From the NCBI GenBank assembly GCA_000969725.1, contig JXSR01S066736.1: 31,633 nucleotides of DNA. The stretch is one strand, 5' to 3'. This DNA is from Ophiothrix spiculata. Taxonomy: Eukaryota > Echinodermata > Ophiuroidea > Amphilepidida > Ophiotrichidae. The notes below the pieces were generated by a model. The model had not been told where the DNA came from. It did not search any database and was given only the letters and a program-made list of their open reading frames with translations. Shown in pieces: positions 1 to 8,292 of the stretch (its first letter is position 1; each line of letters starts with the position of its first letter). A program made the position numbers and the translations under genes.

Positions 1-210
1 GGCTGTTTATGAAATACAATCTCTAATTATCTACCGTTTGTCAGTCGGAAGCTCAAGGATTGCAACTGTAGATATTTTAAAGCTTGCTTAAAACCCGAAT
101 TAAGTTTTTTGGTTGTTGTTGGTTTTTTTAAATTAAAGAGGCTCAGATAAAGGAGTAGTAGTAAATATGTTGGTTGTAAATTGTAATCCTTCGCCTTTTT
201 GAAAAAGTGC
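1..210 (+). repeat. Dispersed repeat R4, copy 1 (cut by window start)
   Basis: This stretch shares an ordered series of blocks with 2065-2250: a 'gaaatacaatctctaatt' block, a 'cagtcggaagctc' block, a T-rich block and an 'aaagag..tcag' block. A short piece of the same sequence lies in reverse at 21300-21346. No long open frame with recognisable product is present. It is a middle-repetitive element of unknown class; the true start lies outside the window. Confidence 0.7.
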
Positions 211-315
211 AATTATGCATATATATTGATAAGAACTTTTTGACTTTTAACCAATTCATAATTTTGTGTACAAGTCAATGAGCTTATGTAAGTACATCAT
301 ATGCGGTATCAACAA

Positions 316-1090
316 GTTTAAGGGTAAAGGGAATCCATTTGCTCAGGAAAACGTGAATCCTAACTATGTTTCAATCATGAAAAGATAAATAGTTTCCACT
401 GCCTTTCATACTTTGCGGGTACTCGAACTATGGATTATGGCAGGGGTTAGTCATGCAAGTTACGAAGCGAGGGATCTACCGCTGAGCTATCAAGGCAGCG
501 TTGAGATCGTGAACTAAAATCAAAAACATAAACATTAGAATGCCGTATTTTTCTTTTGTTTACATAAAAATTGCATTTGTTGCCTCATTGGAATCCTCAA
601 TTTGTAAGTAAATTATGCGAATGCGTATATCAGACAAAATGCAGATAATGTAAATACTTAAAACAGGCAATTCACAGCTCAAACTGGGCGAACTCAGTGT
701 CGTAATTCACGTCCGGATTTTCGGGCAAAACAACACGGTCGTGTTACATTATCATTCAAAATCAAATCAGCATATTTATAAAATATTGTTTGTAATTCAA
801 TAAGAAGTATCAAGCCTACAATCTGTCACAATTTGAAAACAGTCGAATCGTTCGAACATCATAAAATTATGATGTTTCGGTGAAAAAGGCTTCAATTTTT
901 CGGAGTAGTCTATTGACGTAATTTTGACCTTGATAATGGACGTAAAATCACTAGTTAAGTTTCATGTATAAATAAGAGACTCTTTTCAATATGTACGCCA
1001 AACATTGTGATATTCTGATACGTGTAAGTAGGTAAAAACTTGCTATAAACATGACATTCAGCCGAGCGAGACGTTTTAGGGTCTGTAGCC
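316..1090 (-). repeat. Dispersed repeat R1, copy A (most complete)
   Basis: Read on the minus strand, this copy aligns with three other segments: 7303-7534 (B), 13699-14214 (C) and 15498-16033 (D). Diagnostic blocks in order are a 'ctcgctcg' start, 'caagtttttacctacttaca', 'tccattatcaaggtcaaaat', 'cctttttcaccgaaac', a perfect 10-bp inverted repeat AACATCATAA/TTATGATGTT (855-876), 'gacagattgtaggcttgat', a ~250-bp AT-rich body, then a tRNA-like unit and a final ~90 bp that stops after 'ccctttaccctta'. There is no open frame. It is longer than a typical SINE and carries the tRNA-like part at the downstream end rather than the start. Class unknown; could be a non-autonomous retroposon or DNA element that captured a tRNA pseudogene. 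Confidence 0.8.
412..496 (-). pseudogene. tRNA-Thr(CGT)-like unit in R1 copy A, decayed
   Basis: On the minus strand this reads like the 5' half of a tRNA: a box A match TAGCTCAGCGG (479-489), then TTCGTAA as a possible anticodon loop with CGT (Thr). The anticodon stem does not close, about 20 extra bases sit where the variable arm should be, and box B is degenerate (AGTTCGAGTAC, 419-429). The acceptor stem is also unpaired. It is a pseudo-tRNA carried by the repeat, not a working tRNA gene. The same unit recurs at 14046-14130. Confidence 0.65.
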
Positions 1091-2064
1091 TTAAAACAAG
1101 GATAAGGACTACATCGACCAAAAAGTACTCGATAAGGGTTCAGTTACACGGGTCACGAGTTTGAAATAAATAATTAAAGTCTTATATCATACACTGCATA
1201 CACCTATACAAGAAAGCCGCAATATTTGTATGTTCAGATCCGTACCCTGTCACTTATAAACTAAGATTTGCTTTCATATATTACACACGAATTGCACCGG
1301 GTTGTGTATAATACTCATGTTATATATTTTTATATATCATATTACTGTAAATTGAATGAGTTAGGATTTTAATATTGAAGATATAGAATTGAATTTAACA
1401 TGTTTAAAGGTATTACATAATTAATTTTATTTTCCCAAATATGTTTTAAGAGAAATACTTTGGCTTTGCACAATACAGGTTTTGCAAAAATTTTATATTT
1501 CTTTATAAATTTGAAATAGCGTTTGTCGAAACAAGTTCACTGTCGCACTCTTTTTGACTTTGAGTGGACTCTATTTTGTGCAATAAGTACATTTAACCCT
1601 TGTTATCTGTCATGAGTATCGAGTAGAAATGGTAATCTTGTGATTCAATTAATGTATGGGATAAAATATATGGCATTGGTTTTATAAGATCTTGCATTTT
1701 TCACCATTCTTGTTTTTACACGATCATATTAACAGTTCGATATACATTTCTTTTCAAATATTATTCTTATCAAATTAGAAATTAGTTTCGTTTTTTATGT
1801 CAAATAGCACACCTTTTCACATGCCATAAGATAGCAATAATAATTTACTGGAGCGAGTCAAACTTGTTTAAAAGCAAAAAACAATCATCTTAGAGTTTGC
1901 TAACGGAGTTATTGAATCGAATTTGTTTTGAAGTCCAAGCATTTGGCTTTCCTTAAAAAAGATCCTTTAAATCTATTTTGTCATAACATGTGAAAACGTC
2001 GTGAGTTCTTTTATAACGGTGGTTCTTCCCTTTTTCCGTATGACTTGCTTAAGGTAAGGCAAAG
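1091..2064. other. AT-rich stretch, nothing recognised
   Basis: I see no coding potential, RNA gene or repeat shared with the rest of the window here. It is AT-rich with short runs such as 'tatatatttttatatat' near 1320. Confidence 0.5.
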
Positions 2065-2250
2065 TCGACTGTCTTTGAAATATAATCTCTAATTGCCTTC
2101 CTTTTTTCAGTCGGAAGCTCCAGGATTCCAACTATAGTTATTTCAAAGTTTACTCGGAACACCATCTAAGAAGGTTTTGTTTTTTTTATTTAAAGAGTAT
2201 CAGGTACAGGTGTCGCGAATGTGTTGTTATCAGGATGAAATCCATTTACA
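2065..2250 (+). repeat. Dispersed repeat R4, copy 2
   Basis: Direct-orientation relative of the first 210 bp of the window, with the same block order ('aatctctaatt', 'cagtcggaagctc', 'ggatt', T-rich, 'ttaaagag..tcagg'). Identity looks moderate, so the copies are old. The two R4 copies flank the R1 copy at 316-1090 at a distance, but the spacing gives no sign that they are long terminal repeats. Confidence 0.65.
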
Positions 2251-2547
2251 AAATTACAATGATGCACATAAAACTTCTTGATTTATAATTTGCACTTTGT
2301 CTTAGGATGTTTTGACAAATATATTTTAATAATATATTGAAATAAAAGAAAATGATGTTAGAAACTGCTTATCCACAAAAAAAGCCTGTGTAGTAAATAA
2401 AAGTCTTCATCATAGGCGAATGTTAATAACTAGTAAAGTTACAAATATTGTACAGCTAAATCATAACTAATTTGAAAATAAGCTTGATGTAAGTGCACAA
2501 TATCCGACAATGTATCGGAAAAATATATAAGTAAAAACAAGAATAAC

Positions 2548-3129
2548 TTGTGGAGGTCGACCTATGTGGAGGGCCTCTCGAAAAAATTGAAGCGCATTTA
2601 CCAAAAACATGGCATTTCCACCGCTATGCGCCCTACCAATACTATCAGGAGTATGTTAGTTCATCCCAAGAAAGACATTACTGAGAATAGTGACATTGTA
2701 TATGAATTTCCTTGTGCGGGGTGCGACAAATTATACATAGGCCAGACCGGTAGACAATTTGGTGTGCGGAAAAAAGAACACAAAAAGGATGTTGAAACGA
2801 TAGAAGGCAAAAAATTTACTAGGGCACATAGAAAGTCATCAACTGCAGAACAACACAAATCAGCCATCACAGACCATGTTGCCATGGAAAATCATATCAT
2901 AGACTGGGACAAAGGCAAAATTCTCGACAGAGACAACAACACTTTTTGTAGAAAAATACGTGAAGCTATTCAGATACGAAAGAAGGGGGCCAAAGTTATC
3001 AATCGCGATGAAGGCTACACTCTAGATCACATGTATCATTCACTGCTAATTACAAAACGTCATCAGAAACATGTAGAAGAGTCTACCACCAAGTTTCCCG
3101 GGAAAAGCAGTGAACCAAGACACTTGTGA
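2548..3129 (+). CDS. Penelope-like retroelement, C-terminal GIY-YIG endonuclease fragment (5'-truncated)
   Basis: This open frame encodes the end of a Penelope-like element (PLE) polyprotein. Residues 6-44 match the linker after the reverse transcriptase (YVEGLSKKLKRIY, then PTNTIRSMLVHPKK). The GIY-YIG nuclease follows: VYEFPC at 51-56, the PLE-specific C56-x2-C59 pair, YIGQTGR at 63-69, R74 and EH at 77-78, H110/H116, DWD at 119-121, the likely catalytic Glu in REAIQI (E139), and NRDEG at 152-156. The family uses this nuclease to nick target DNA for target-primed reverse transcription. No reverse transcriptase is encoded upstream: the frame is open from 2488 but similarity begins only near 2550, and the frame begins with TTG, not ATG. 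The fragment is therefore 5'-truncated, as is common for PLEs, and cannot retrotranspose by itself. The nuclease residues are intact, suggesting a fairly young insertion. It stops at TGA 3127-3129; the next ~40 bp may be PLE 3' end. Confidence 0.88.
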   Translation: MWRSTYVEGLSKKLKRIYQKHGISTAMRPTNTIRSMLVHPKKDITENSDIVYEFPCAGCDKLYIGQTGRQFGVRKKEHKKDVETIEGKKFTRAHRKSSTAEQHKSAITDHVAMENHIIDWDKGKILDRDNNTFCRKIREAIQIRKKGAKVINRDEGYTLDHMYHSLLITKRHQKHVEESTTKFPGKSSEPRHL

Positions 3130-3204
3130 TCAAGCCATCAGCCAAGATGACGAAAGCTAAAGTTTGTGAGTAATATCTTGTATTTGTCACTCAAAAATCT
3201 TAAT

Positions 3205-3510
3205 ATTTTACTCAGGCCCGTAGCCAGGGGGTGTGCGGTGGGGGCGTCGCACCCCCCCAAATTTGACAATTTACAAAAAAGATTCACAAAAATTCACTAA
3301 ATGACCACCAAAAGAACACCTAAAGCACCAAAACAAGCAATTGTACGTCGGTTTTTATTAAAATACTACACAAAATGCTTGGAAAACTGCTAAAAAAACT
3401 ACTAAAATTATTTTAGGGTCGACCAAAACGAAATTTTTCCTCCAAAAGTTCCACTTTTTGAAAATCCGCACCCCCTTTGAAAAAATCCTGGCTACGGGCT
3501 TGATTTTACT
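3205..3510. mobile_element. hAT-type MITE, 290 bp, with exact 8-bp target duplication
   Basis: The element at 3213-3502 starts CAGGCCCGTAGCCAGG and ends CCTGGCTACGGGCTTG, which are 16-bp terminal inverted repeats with one mismatch. It is flanked on both sides by ATTTTACT (3205-3212 and 3503-3510), a perfect 8-bp duplication. An 8-bp duplication and termini beginning CAGG/CAAG are hallmarks of the hAT superfamily. There is no transposase, so it is non-autonomous. It lies about 80 bp past the end of the PLE fragment. A partial, older relative is found at about 26823-26921. Confidence 0.9.
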
Positions 3511-4498
3511 ACAATCCTACAAAGTATGAAACTATTTACGGAAGAATAACTTGTTTCAGTCTGTTTGTCGTAGTGGTCGTATGATAAACGTGACGTCAAA
3601 AACTTCAGCAAACTCGACCTTGTTGCACTGAAAACTTTTTCAACATGCACGACAATTACCCTGCTAGTTTGTAACGAGCGGATATCTGCTCGTCAGACAA
3701 CTTCGAAATCGGACTCTAAATGTCGTAATCATGTACAGCAAAGTCCATCCCTTAATAGCGTAAAATATTCAAAATCATACCCCTAAATGTCGTAAATACT
3801 GAAATTGGCCCTAAATGGGGTAATGGACATTTGTCCAATTAATGGCGTAGCACTCTTATGGACCCTCAACGACGTAACGAACTATTTTCTGCCATAAAAA
3901 ACATACCGTATACTACATTGGAAGTCTTTTTTGTTGTATTTCTTCTAAAAGAATAGAATAGCTGGCAAAAAGTGACCCTAAAAAGACGAACCTTAATGTG
4001 TCGCAACGACCCGACATCTTGAGTTGGACTAAATTCAACTTCTCTTGCCGCAAACCATCACGGCAATATGCATATGTGTTGTGCTACATTACGAGGATTT
4101 CAAATTGCAAATGCGTGGTCGTCTGCCACAACTACAAACTGCAATACGACACCTACACTGGAATCACCTGAAGGTTTGCATATTCAAAACATTGAAACTA
4201 AACCAAAATGTTATTCGATTAGATTTAGCATTCAGTGAATAGAGCCTAAGACGAAAAACACATATATATTTTACCTTCTCTTGTTTAAACCGCAAAACAT
4301 GATTAGATTCTGTCAAAACATATGTTATGTTTTGCTTCTATTATTCTTTCTATCAGCGCTTTTCACCGGTGGTCTGACATATTCTTGCCGGCAATTATGA
4401 TGTTGCATGCCACTAGTAATAAACATCCAATAACATATAATATGTGGACTTAAATGTAAGCAAACTAGTAGTTTCTAATACAAAATGAAGTTGACTAG
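3511..4498. other. Non-coding stretch containing a degenerate TAATGGCGTAA-type array
   Basis: Between about 3713 and 3880 a variant of 'cCCTAAATGtCGTAA' recurs six times, 26-37 bp apart (near 3715, 3753, 3782, 3812, 3836, 3865). A near-palindrome CGAGCGGATATCTGCTCG sits at 3675-3692. A short open frame at 4045-4242 matches nothing I know and is probably chance. No gene recognised. Confidence 0.5.
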
Positions 4499-4936
4499 AC
4501 CATGACAAAAGGGAGTAAGTGACATTTTTTACGAAATGCTGTTTTATACTTAATATTGACTTACATGCAAATATCTTCCCGCCAAATATAAGTAGAAGTC
4601 GATTAAGTTACCAGAAAGTCAAAAATTTACATGTTGGAAACTTACTTCCTTATTTTGTACATGAAAAGTATAGGACATATTACAATTTACAGGAATAAAC
4701 CACCACAAAAGGAAGTAAGATACATGCTCATTGATTATTTTTATTGATTTATTAGCCATTGATTAATCTTAATCTGACTCAATTGTCTTTGTTTTACAGC
4801 ATATGCTATTGTAATTCTCTAAGAATGAAATAAACCTTGGTAATTAATCAAATTTGATTAAAAATACTTGAAATTGTGTTTTTGAATAGTAACTCAAAAG
4901 TTTAAAAATGAGACTTACTCCCTTTTGTCGTGGTAG
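4499..4936. mobile_element. Two adjacent inverted-repeat (MITE-like) units sharing one terminus
   Basis: Four copies of a terminus built around ACAAAAGGGAGTAAGT alternate in orientation: forward at 4499-4529, reverse at 4637-4660, forward at 4699-4725, reverse at 4904-4936. The outermost pair is best matched (about 28 of 32 positions); the inner pair share GGAAGTAAG instead of GGGAGTAAG. This reads either as two tandem MITEs (4499-4660 and 4699-4936) or one nested in the other. No coding capacity. Superfamily not assignable; I did not find a clear target duplication. Confidence 0.7.
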
Positions 4937-5056
4937 GGCAGTAGAATTCATGACTGTAATAAAGAATAACCGGTATTCATAATCACTCTGAAGTACTTAG
5001 TTGCAGACTCTCCTGCTTATTTGAAAATTAAAATACAAATAATGAAGAAAAATTTA

Positions 5057-5192
5057 AAGCTGTCCATGGAATCCACGGGATAAAAGGAAACCTTAAAAGA
5101 ACAATAATCTTAATCGTAAGAAGGGCTGGGTTTAGTATGAGTGAATGCGCAGCAAAAGTACTTTCTTTGCATATTGTTTCCGTGGACAGCTT
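5057..5192. repeat. 136-bp inverted-repeat unit
   Basis: AAGCTGTCCATGGA (5057-5070) pairs with TCCGTGGACAGCTT (5179-5192) with one mismatch over 14 bp. The arms enclose 108 bp of AT-rich sequence. It may be a tiny MITE or chance; no target duplication was identified. Confidence 0.4.
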
Positions 5193-5603
5193 GTTAAAAT
5201 GAATTTCTTTACTAAAACAGGCATAACTTATTAGAAATTACACATTTCCTTCATTACAAAATAAGCAGATGAATTTACAAATTTACAAGTGCCTGACAGT
5301 GGTTTTAAACGTCAGTAGTTCTTTTGTTAGTATACAGTCATGAACCTCGGTCAACGTCATTGTTACTTCGTCTGTAGAAGTGTTTGTATTGAAAAAATAA
5401 TCATCGTTGCCATTTTGTCTACATTCTTTTGCAGAAGTAGGGGAAGATTGAGCGACTGACCCTTGGGGATTGACCCGTTTTCTCTTAACCTAATAAAGGA
5501 TCAAAGTGTTATTTACTTTAAAGTATAAGGCAATGCGAATTGTAGGACTATTGGTTTCTATTTCACTTAAATATCAAGTGTGTTCTTTTCATGACACTAA
5601 ATG

Positions 5604-5911
5604 TTTATCTAGGACTAGACAGTATAAAAGCTACCATTCATATGATAAACAATGACCCAAATTTCATAGTTGCACCTTGAAAAGTATAAATAAATGTACA
5701 TGTAGTGAAAAATTCTATATAGAATGATCAAAACATTTTTTTTTCATGATTTAAGATCATATAATATCAAACTAACTATTTATCTAGGACTAGCCAGTAT
5801 AAAAGCTACCATTCATATGATAAACAATAACCCAAATTTCATAATTTGCACTTTGAAAAGTATAAATAAATCTACATGTAGTGAAAAATTCTATAGAATG
5901 ATCAAAACATT
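5604..5911 (+). repeat. Tandem duplication, ~133-bp units at 175-bp spacing
   Basis: Copy 1 (5604-5737) and copy 2 (5779-5911) are nearly identical, both running from 'tttatctaggactag' through 'aaagctaccattcatatgat' to 'gaatgatcaaaacatt'. Differences are a few substitutions and small indels. They are separated by about 40 bp of different sequence. It is a local duplication with no coding content; the short frame across copy 2 is incidental. Confidence 0.85.
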
Positions 5912-6039
5912 CAAAATATATACGTAATATGCTATGCGGATATTGGATTAAGTGAATTTTTACAACAGCGAAGAGTTTCTAAATAACCAAAAATAAGCAA
6001 TTTTCTGACTGCCCTTTTTAATTGGTATCGCTATCATTG

Positions 6040-6163
6040 TATAGTCCCAAGAATGCAATTGAGGATAATGAGCTTTATTCCGTTGTTGAGTAAGTACCCT
6101 GTTATATGTGCGGTAGAGCATGCCATTGTATTCAATTGGCTCATTTGCATTCTTGGGACTATA
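6040..6163. repeat. 24-bp inverted repeat with 76-nt loop
   Basis: The arms 6040-6063 and 6140-6163 are reverse complements at 23 of 24 positions (core AGTCCCAAGAATGCAA). A transcript would form a stem-loop. The near-perfect pairing implies recent origin or constraint. It could be the termini of a ~124-bp MITE; a short minus-strand frame across it has no recognised product. Confidence 0.7.
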
Positions 6164-7135
6164 AAATGACATACTTACCTTTTTATGTTAAAGCCGTTGA
6201 TAAGATGAGCTGACACCAGTACTAGTAAAGCTGACACTGACCTGCTTTAATCACTCGTCTATCGTTTGAATCAATTACCGTGCGCAAAGCATATATTTAA
6301 ATGTTCCTTTTCCTTACGCGTTAGATTAGTGAGCTATCCTATGTTATGTACGATCATATATCATTTGACTTCTGTGGAACCTTTTCGTCATGCAAAAAGT
6401 ATATCATTGAGTGGATAGACTTTTTCAACAACAATGAAATCGCAATCAAATTGACGAATAAGGTTTAGTTAAATAAAATAAGAAAGGACAAAAACAATCA
6501 TTCCGATTACTGGTTCTTGGAACTAGAGTTATTTCAGACAAAAAGTCCATTCGTCAACTTTGTGTTATGAAATTACCCCATTCAATTGATCTAATGTATT
6601 TGAACTGGTCCCCTGTTCTCATCGTCCGAAATGGACAATAAAGGATTGTAACATTGGCAAAAATAAAGTGGGGTCACAAAAGTGGGGTCACGGAAGTGGG
6701 ATCACAAATTGTACCATCCCAATTGGCCAGCAAAAGGTAACATCTCTTCACAAAATATTGTTTTACGCTCGTTGTTGTCATGATTAATGGAAAATGGTAC
6801 ACGGTTGCTCATATAGTTGGAATAAAAATATTTTTACCACTTTTTTATGTAAAGGTCAATTTATGATGAAAATATCTGGAAACTTATGTTGCTTTTGGTC
6901 AGATTTGATAAGTATAAAATGGAACTCCGAATGTGATTAATTTTTTCATGTACTGGTAAGGGGACAACAACAAAAATTGCTCATAAACGTGATTTTTAGG
7001 TCAAATTTGATTTGACCCCGCCTTGTTCCAGGTCACTTCTCTACTCAAGTTGAGTGGTCATATGGAATGTTTATGTGTAATAAAGTGATAAGCAAGTGAT
7101 TGAATGTCGTTGTCACGCTTGACTGAGCCAAGAGA
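6164..7135. other. Non-coding stretch with one microtandem repeat
   Basis: Nothing gene-like was recognised. It contains the 3 x 14-bp repeat listed separately at 6667-6708. Confidence 0.5.
6667..6708 (+). repeat. 3 x 14-bp tandem repeat AGTGGGGTCACAAA
   Basis: Three abutting units, AGTGGGGTCACAAA, AGTGGGGTCACGGA and AGTGGGATCACAAA, make a perfect-period array. Each of the first two holds GGGTCA, similar to a nuclear-receptor half-site, but binding is only a possibility. Confidence 0.85.
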
Positions 7136-7199
7136 ATGCTTGGAAGCAAAGTACAAAATGATCCTTCAACGCCCCTCAATTTACAAAAAAAGGGTCGTG

Positions 7200-7286
7200 G
7201 TGAACGTAGAATGGTCCCTGACGGTAATTGGCATCTTAAAAACCTTTTAAGATGTCATAAGCCACCGGGAACCATTCCACGTCCAC
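7200..7286. repeat. 87-nt foldback hairpin, 42-nt arms, 3-nt loop
   Basis: The arms 7200-7241 and 7245-7286 pair at 31 of 42 positions without any gap, closed by a 3-nt loop (acc) and a perfect 10-bp apical stem CATCTTAAAA/TTTTAAGATG. Most mismatches are transitions, as expected if an originally perfect palindrome decayed. It sits just upstream of R1 copy B. Confidence 0.75.
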
Positions 7287-7302
7287 AGGTTTTTTTCGCA
7301 AG

Positions 7303-7534
7303 CGAGACAGAGGGACGTCATGCTTACTTCAAGTTTTTGCCTACTTACACATGTCAGAATATCACAATTTATGGCGTTTATATGAAAACGTCTTTAATTT
7401 ATTCATGAACTTTTACTAGTGATTTCACATCCATGATCAAGGTCAAAACGGCGTCAACATTTTACTTCGAAAAAGTTGATTCCTTTTTCGCCGAAACTTT
7501 ATGATTTCAAATTTCTACAGATTGTAGGCTTGAC
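7303..7534 (+). repeat. Dispersed repeat R1, copy B (truncated before tRNA-like end)
   Basis: Matches R1 blocks 'caagtttttgcctacttaca', 'tccatgatcaaggtcaaaa', 'cctttttcgccgaaac' and 'cagattgtaggcttga', then similarity stops at about 7534. The AT-rich body and the tRNA-like unit are missing. Sequence divergence is higher than among the other copies. Confidence 0.75.
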
Positions 7535-8040
7535 AAGCCATGTCAAGGGCATTCTTCAACACTGAGGAAACAATGACAATGCTGAACGTTAGACTCCAGT
7601 TGTTCCGACTTATTATATAAAACATGGATAATCGTCTTCATTCCTCATAAAAATAGTGGAATGATAGATAAACCGTTTTTTATCGTTTCTTGCTTCGTTC
7701 TCATGTTTCCATTTTAAATTTAATTTGAAAAAATATGTAAACCTACATTTTGTAAACCAGAGATTGATGAGAAACTTACTTTCATTTAAAGAAGTTCACA
7801 TCAAACCCAAAGAGCGTATATATTTCCTATACAATTTAAATATCATTCAATATAGTAATCATTAATATATCAATGTAAAAACGATTTCTTAAAAGTCTTC
7901 CAGAAACGATATGACCTTGAAATCTTATTCTTAAGGCTTTCGTTATGGCATACAAAAGTAGTAGATCCATATTGTATGTTTTACAGCAGTTTACCTGTTG
8001 AGGAAAAGAAGCATCCCGTGGGAAATCTGAGCGTTTAGAG
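7535..8040. other. No recognised feature
   Basis: AT-rich sequence with no coding or repeat signal that I can support. A minus-strand frame ending here is mostly the antisense of the SINE that follows. Confidence 0.45.
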
Positions 8041-8292
8041 GGGTGCCTGGTCGAGCGGTTATAGCACGAGACTCGTAAATCAGAGGTTGTGTTGGTTCGA
8101 GCCCTGATGGCGGCACTGCCGGTCGGACCATGTCTCCTTGTTTCCCTGGGCAAGAAGCTTTACTTTAATTGCTCTCTGGTTCTGAAATCACGTAAAGCCG
8201 TTAGCCCCCTGTGCTAGTGCTCCTTCTTGGGGCGCTGCATACAGTGTATACCTGGTGAGTAAGCAGAAATGACAGAACTAGGAGAAAAAAAA
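8041..8292 (+). mobile_element. tRNA-derived SINE, ~252 bp
   Basis: The head (8041-8117) looks like a tRNA: GGGTGCC can pair with the later GGCACT, box A is TGGTCGAGCGG (8048-8058), the presumed anticodon loop CTCGTAA would give CGT, and box B is GGTTCGAGCCC (8094-8104), a perfect GGTTCGANNCC. The D-arm style GGTCGAGCGGTTA resembles Ser/Leu tRNAs, so the parent is ambiguous. A non-tRNA body follows, including CCCTGGGCAAGAAGCTTTAC, a phrase like those in conserved SINE bodies of marine animals (from memory, not searched). The tail ends in A8 at 8285-8292. SINEs of this plan are transcribed by polymerase III and mobilised by a partner LINE. No convincing target duplication was found by eye. Confidence 0.82.

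Noticed and set aside
1-2250. Possible LTR pair formed by the two R4 copies
   Set aside because: The copies are diverged, the interior is an antisense R1 repeat and has no gag or pol, and no primer-binding site or TG/CA boundaries were seen.
8041-8117. Functional tRNA gene
   Set aside because: The anticodon stem is mismatched and the unit continues into a SINE body with an A tail; it is a SINE head.
7836-8153. 105-codon minus-strand open frame
   Set aside because: Its basic first part is the antisense of the tRNA-derived SINE head; not a gene.
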